The notes under the pieces are model-generated. The model had not been told where the DNA came from, did no database searches, and worked only from the letters and a program-made list of their open reading frames with translations. DNA of 17,206 nt from Frankiales bacterium (GTDB lineage Bacteria > Actinomycetota > Actinomycetes > Mycobacteriales > SCTD01). The translations under genes were made by a program, and so were the position numbers. The stretch covers positions 1 to 17,206 of the forward strand of contig JAODNB010000205.1 in assembly GCA_025464795.1 (NCBI GenBank), given 5' to 3'. Of this stretch, positions 14,748-17,206 are shown in pieces (position 1 is the stretch's first letter; the number at the start of each line of letters is the position of its first letter).

Positions 14748-15020
14748 CTAGCGGCGACGGCGCCGGCTGCGGGCCGTCCAGCACGGGGTGTGCCAGTGCC
14801 GTCGGGAGTCGGGATCGCCCTCCGGCCAGGCGACGATGTGCGGGACGCCCGCGAACTCGTGGTCGCACCCGGGGCACCGGTAGGCCGTCTCGGACCGCCC
14901 GACGTTGCGGACGACGAAGCCGTCCTCGACCCGGTCGACGCCGGCTGGGCGGCGCGCCGGGCCGTCGTCCTTGCGCAGCGCAGCGAGCGCGTCGCACGCC
15001 CGCTGCGACCGCCGAGACAC
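14748..15020 (-). CDS. small CxxC putative zinc-binding protein
   Basis: The protein has 90 residues from GTG 15020, directly abutting the TAG stop of the upstream dehydrogenase gene (no gap; the stop codon is part of AGGTG). The N-terminal third is basic and low in complexity. The core has C49-P-G-C52, then H61, and HWHTPCW with H75, H77 and C80, so a zinc site of type CxxC...HxxC is likely. It ends in a run of arginines. Similar short actinobacterial proteins are often labelled ATP/GTP-binding, but no nucleotide motif is visible here. Function is unknown; nucleic-acid contact through the basic ends is possible. Confidence 0.75.
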   Translation of the reverse strand: MSRRSQRACDALAALRKDDGPARRPAGVDRVEDGFVVRNVGRSETAYRCPGCDHEFAGVPHIVAWPEGDPDSRRHWHTPCWTARSRRRRR

Positions 15021-16787
15021 CTACTTGCGGGCGTAGTCGCGGAAGCCGCGGCCGGTCTTGCGACCCAGGTAGCCGGCCTTCACGAGGTGCTCGAGCATCG
15101 GAGCCGGGCTGTCACCGGGCTCGCGGAACTCCTCGTAGAGGGTCGTCTGGATGGCCAGCGACACGTCGAGACCGACGACGTCCATCAGGGCGAACGGGCC
15201 CATCGGGTGGCCGCACCCGGCGGTCATCGCGAAGTCGATGTCGTCGATCGTCGCGTAGTGCGCCTCCAGCATCTTCACGCTGTCGTTCAGGTAGGGGAAC
15301 AGCAGCGCGTTGACGATGAAGCCGGCGCGGTCACCGCAGAGGACCGCGTGCTTCTTCGTCTGCTTGCAGACCTCGATGATGGTCGCGGTGACGTCGTCGT
15401 CGGTGAGCACCGTCGGTACGACCTCCACCAGCTTCATGACGGTGGCCGGGTTGAACCAGTGCATGCCGATGACGTCACCGGGCCGCGAGGTGGCCGTCGC
15501 GCACTCGATCACCGGCAGCGACGAGGTGGTCGTCGCGAGGATCGCACCCGGCTTCAGGATGTCGTCGAGCGCCGCGAAGATCGCCTTCTTGATGGACAGG
15601 TCCTCGGCGACCGCCTCGATGATGAGGTCGCAGTCCGCGAGGTCCTCGAGGTTCACGGTGCCGGAGATCTTGGCGAGCGTCGAGGCCTTGGCCTCCTCGG
15701 TGAGCTTGCCCTTCTGCAGCGCCTTGTCGAGTGAGCCTTCGATCTTCTTGCCGACGGCAGCGACCTTGTCCTCGCCGCGAGCGCGGTACACGACGTCGTA
15801 CCCGCTCTTGGCGCAGACCTCGATGATGCCGCTGGCCATCGTTCCGGTGCCGATGACGCCGACCTTGGTGACGGAACGAGGAGTGCCCTCGACGGAGAGC
15901 GGGACGGTGTCCGCCACGACCTCGCTCGAGTCGGCGGCGGCATAGGTGTAGATGCCCTGGCCGGTCTTGCGGCCGAGCCGACCGGCGGTGACGTACTGCT
16001 TGAGCAGGGGCGCCGGCGCGTGGCGGTGGTCCCTGGACTGGCGGTACATCGTCTCCAGGATCTCGTACGCGCTGTCGAGCCCGATGAGGTCGAGGAGCGC
16101 GAGCGGGCCCATGGGATGACCGCAGCCGAAGCGCATGGCCGCGTCGATGTCCTCGCGAGAGGCGTACTTGCTCTCGTACATCTTCACGGCGTTGTTGAGG
16201 TAGCCGAACAGGATGGCGTTGGCGATGAAGCCGGCCCGGTCACCCGCGGTGGCGGCCTGCTTGCCCACGGCGGAGACGAGCTCCTCGACGGACGTGACGA
16301 CACCCGGGTCGGTCACGACGGTCTTCACGATCTCCACCAGGCCCATCACAGGCGCCGGGTTGAACCAGTGCAGGCCGACGACCCGCGAGGGGCGTCCGGT
16401 GCCCGTCGCGAGCTCGGTGACGCTGAGCGCAGAGGTGTTGGTCGCGATGATGGCCTCGGGCGCGAGCAAGCCGTCCAGCGTGGCGAGCAGCTCCCGCTTG
16501 AGCTCCATGTGCTCAGGGATCGCCTCGATGACGAGCTCGCAGTCCTTCAGGGCCGTGAGGTCCACTCCCGTCGAGATGCGACCCAGCAGGGCATCGGCGT
16601 CCTCCTGCGTCAGCTTCCCGCGGGAGACCGCACGATCCGTCGAGGCCGTGAGGTGGCCCTTGGCCCGCTCGAGCGCGGCGTCGTCCACCTCGACGCCGAC
16701 GACGTCGAGACCCGACCGGGCCAGCACCTCCGCGATGCCCGCACCCATCGTGCCCAGCCCGACGACACCGATCCTGCTGAACGCCAC
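15021..16787 (-). CDS. tandem-fused 3-hydroxyacyl-CoA (3-hydroxybutyryl-CoA) dehydrogenase
   Basis: The protein has 588 residues from GTG 16787, with GGGAG 5 nt upstream. It consists of two complete copies of the roughly 285-residue dehydrogenase joined head to tail. Copy 1 has VGLGTMGAG (9-17), S119, H140 (GLHWFNPAP), E152 and N190. Copy 2 has IGTGTMASG (312-320), S422/S423, H443 (GMHWFNPA), E455 and N493. Each ends in a GCGHPMGP...GLD helical domain and LGRKTGxG. Both copies keep the catalytic His-Glu pair. The acid after beta-strand 2 is present in copy 1 (VVGVEVDD) but replaced by Arg in copy 2 (VVYRARGED), so the cofactor site differs. It should reduce acetoacetyl-CoA or oxidise 3-hydroxybutyryl-CoA. 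It is first in a five-gene operon; a candidate operator lies 33 bases upstream of the start. Confidence 0.94.
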   Translation of the reverse strand: MAFSRIGVVGLGTMGAGIAEVLARSGLDVVGVEVDDAALERAKGHLTASTDRAVSRGKLTQEDADALLGRISTGVDLTALKDCELVIEAIPEHMELKRELLATLDGLLAPEAIIATNTSALSVTELATGTGRPSRVVGLHWFNPAPVMGLVEIVKTVVTDPGVVTSVEELVSAVGKQAATAGDRAGFIANAILFGYLNNAVKMYESKYASREDIDAAMRFGCGHPMGPLALLDLIGLDSAYEILETMYRQSRDHRHAPAPLLKQYVTAGRLGRKTGQGIYTYAAADSSEVVADTVPLSVEGTPRSVTKVGVIGTGTMASGIIEVCAKSGYDVVYRARGEDKVAAVGKKIEGSLDKALQKGKLTEEAKASTLAKISGTVNLEDLADCDLIIEAVAEDLSIKKAIFAALDDILKPGAILATTTSSLPVIECATATSRPGDVIGMHWFNPATVMKLVEVVPTVLTDDDVTATIIEVCKQTKKHAVLCGDRAGFIVNALLFPYLNDSVKMLEAHYATIDDIDFAMTAGCGHPMGPFALMDVVGLDVSLAIQTTLYEEFREPGDSPAPMLEHLVKAGYLGRKTGRGFRDYARK

Positions 16788-16820
16788 AGCTACTCCCTCG
16801 CAACGGTTCGTGTTCCGACC

Positions 16821-16836
16821 AGGTTACCGACGGGTA
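16821..16836 (-). promoter_or_regulatory. candidate operator/promoter element upstream of the fused dehydrogenase
   Basis: On the minus strand this reads TACCCGTCGGTAACCT: arms TACC and GGTA around a 4-nt centre, with a possible -10 box TAACCT ending 33 bases before the GTG start. It differs only at positions 5-6 from the element before ccr and has the same orientation and nearly the same distance to the start codon. It also lies 10 bases past the stop of nucS. Confidence 0.5.
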
Positions 16837-16846
16837 GGCGGGCAGC

Positions 16847-17206
16847 TCAGAAGAGGGTCGCCACGTTCGACTCCATGCCCTTCAGCACCTCGTAGTCGAC
16901 CTGGATGCAGGTGATCCCGCGATCGGCCGCCAGCACCTTGGCCTGAGGCTTGAAGGACTGCGCTGCCAGGACGCCCTGCACGTCCCCCAGCACAGTGCTG
17001 ACGCGCTGCAGGTAGCGGGTGAGCTGCTCGACGCTGTCGATCTCGGCCACCCGCTTGATCTCGACGAGCACGTGCGCGCCGGCACCGTCCCTGCACAGCA
17101 GGTCGACGGGGCCGATGTCGGTGAAGTACTCCCGCTGCACGAGCGTGTAGCCGTCGCCGAGGACGTGGCACTGCTCAGCCAGCAGGGCCTGCAGCTGCTT
17201 CTCGAC
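16847..17206 (-). CDS. nucS: endonuclease NucS, C-terminal part (5' end outside window)
   Basis: The frame enters at base 17206 and runs 119 codons to TGA 16847-16849; the N-terminal domain and start lie beyond the right edge. The visible part is the RecB-like nuclease domain. GPVDLLCRD supplies the catalytic Asp, and VLVEIKR the Glu-x-Lys pair that with it forms the metal site. EIDSVEQLTRYLQRV and AAQSFKPQAKVLAADRGITC follow as in the family, and the end LF may be the C-terminal beta-clamp contact. NucS cuts mismatched DNA and replaces MutS-MutL in actinobacteria and archaea. A GTG at 17140 is internal, not a start, because family sequence continues upstream of it (KQLQALLAEQCHVLGDGYTL). Confidence 0.93.
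   Translation of the reverse strand, partial: VEKQLQALLAEQCHVLGDGYTLVQREYFTDIGPVDLLCRDGAGAHVLVEIKRVAEIDSVEQLTRYLQRVSTVLGDVQGVLAAQSFKPQAKVLAADRGITCIQVDYEVLKGMESNVATLF

Noticed and set aside
14078..16895. Several long plus-strand frames across the dehydrogenase and hydrolase genes
   Set aside because: All are antisense to genes with complete catalytic motifs and are typical GC-driven open frames.
17140..17206. GTG 17140 as the start of a short nuclease
   Set aside because: Family-like NucS sequence continues in frame upstream to the window edge, so the gene is cut by the window rather than short.

Overview
The window is GC-rich DNA with dense coding, short gaps, GTG and TTG starts and 1-4 base start/stop overlaps. 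NucS (the actinobacterial/archaeal mismatch endonuclease), a PknB-type kinase, a DivIVA-like coiled-coil protein, a LAL-type regulator and crotonyl-CoA carboxylase/reductase together point to a high-GC actinobacterium. The genus cannot be read from the sequence. No tRNA, rRNA, CRISPR array, insertion sequence or phage gene was seen. There is no gene-free stretch longer than 300 bases.

Layout. (A) 1-2415, minus strand: a 47-residue small ORF whose stop overlaps a possible GTG start of a large ATP-binding LuxR-family (LAL) regulator; the regulator runs off the left edge. (B) 2546-3442, minus: a thioredoxin-fold protein of the CnoX/YbbN type. It is divergent from (C) 3596-5011, plus: a GAF-GAF-GGDEF diguanylate cyclase closed by a 13-bp hairpin shared with (D) 5059-5208, minus: a 49-residue secreted two-cysteine protein. 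(E) 5333-6133, plus: a DUF2127 membrane protein, overlapping tail-to-tail with (F) a minus-strand run ending in a thiamine-binding (MTH1187-type) protein at 6105-6407. That run is, in transcription order, thiolase, MeaB, DUF985 cupin, then the thiamine-binding protein. (G) 9173-11850, plus: methylmalonyl/ethylmalonyl-CoA epimerase, crotonyl-CoA carboxylase/reductase and a DivIVA-like coiled-coil protein. (H) 11863-16787, minus: a tightly packed operon of a tandem-fused 3-hydroxyacyl-CoA dehydrogenase, a small CxxC protein, an alpha/beta hydrolase, an SDR and a membrane Ser/Thr kinase. (I) 16847-17206, minus: the C-terminal half of NucS.

Metabolic theme. Thiolase (acetoacetyl-CoA), 3-hydroxybutyryl-CoA dehydrogenase, crotonyl-CoA carboxylase/reductase, the epimerase and MeaB (chaperone of B12-dependent acyl-CoA mutases) are the first half of the ethylmalonyl-CoA route. 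They could assimilate C2 units or supply methylmalonyl- and ethylmalonyl-CoA. Crotonase and the mutases are not in the window. The most notable non-coding signal is a 16-bp element, TACCssTCGGTAACCT, found in the same orientation and at nearly the same distance upstream of both the reductase gene and the fused dehydrogenase gene. It combines a palindrome with a possible -10 box and suggests a shared repressor (inference).
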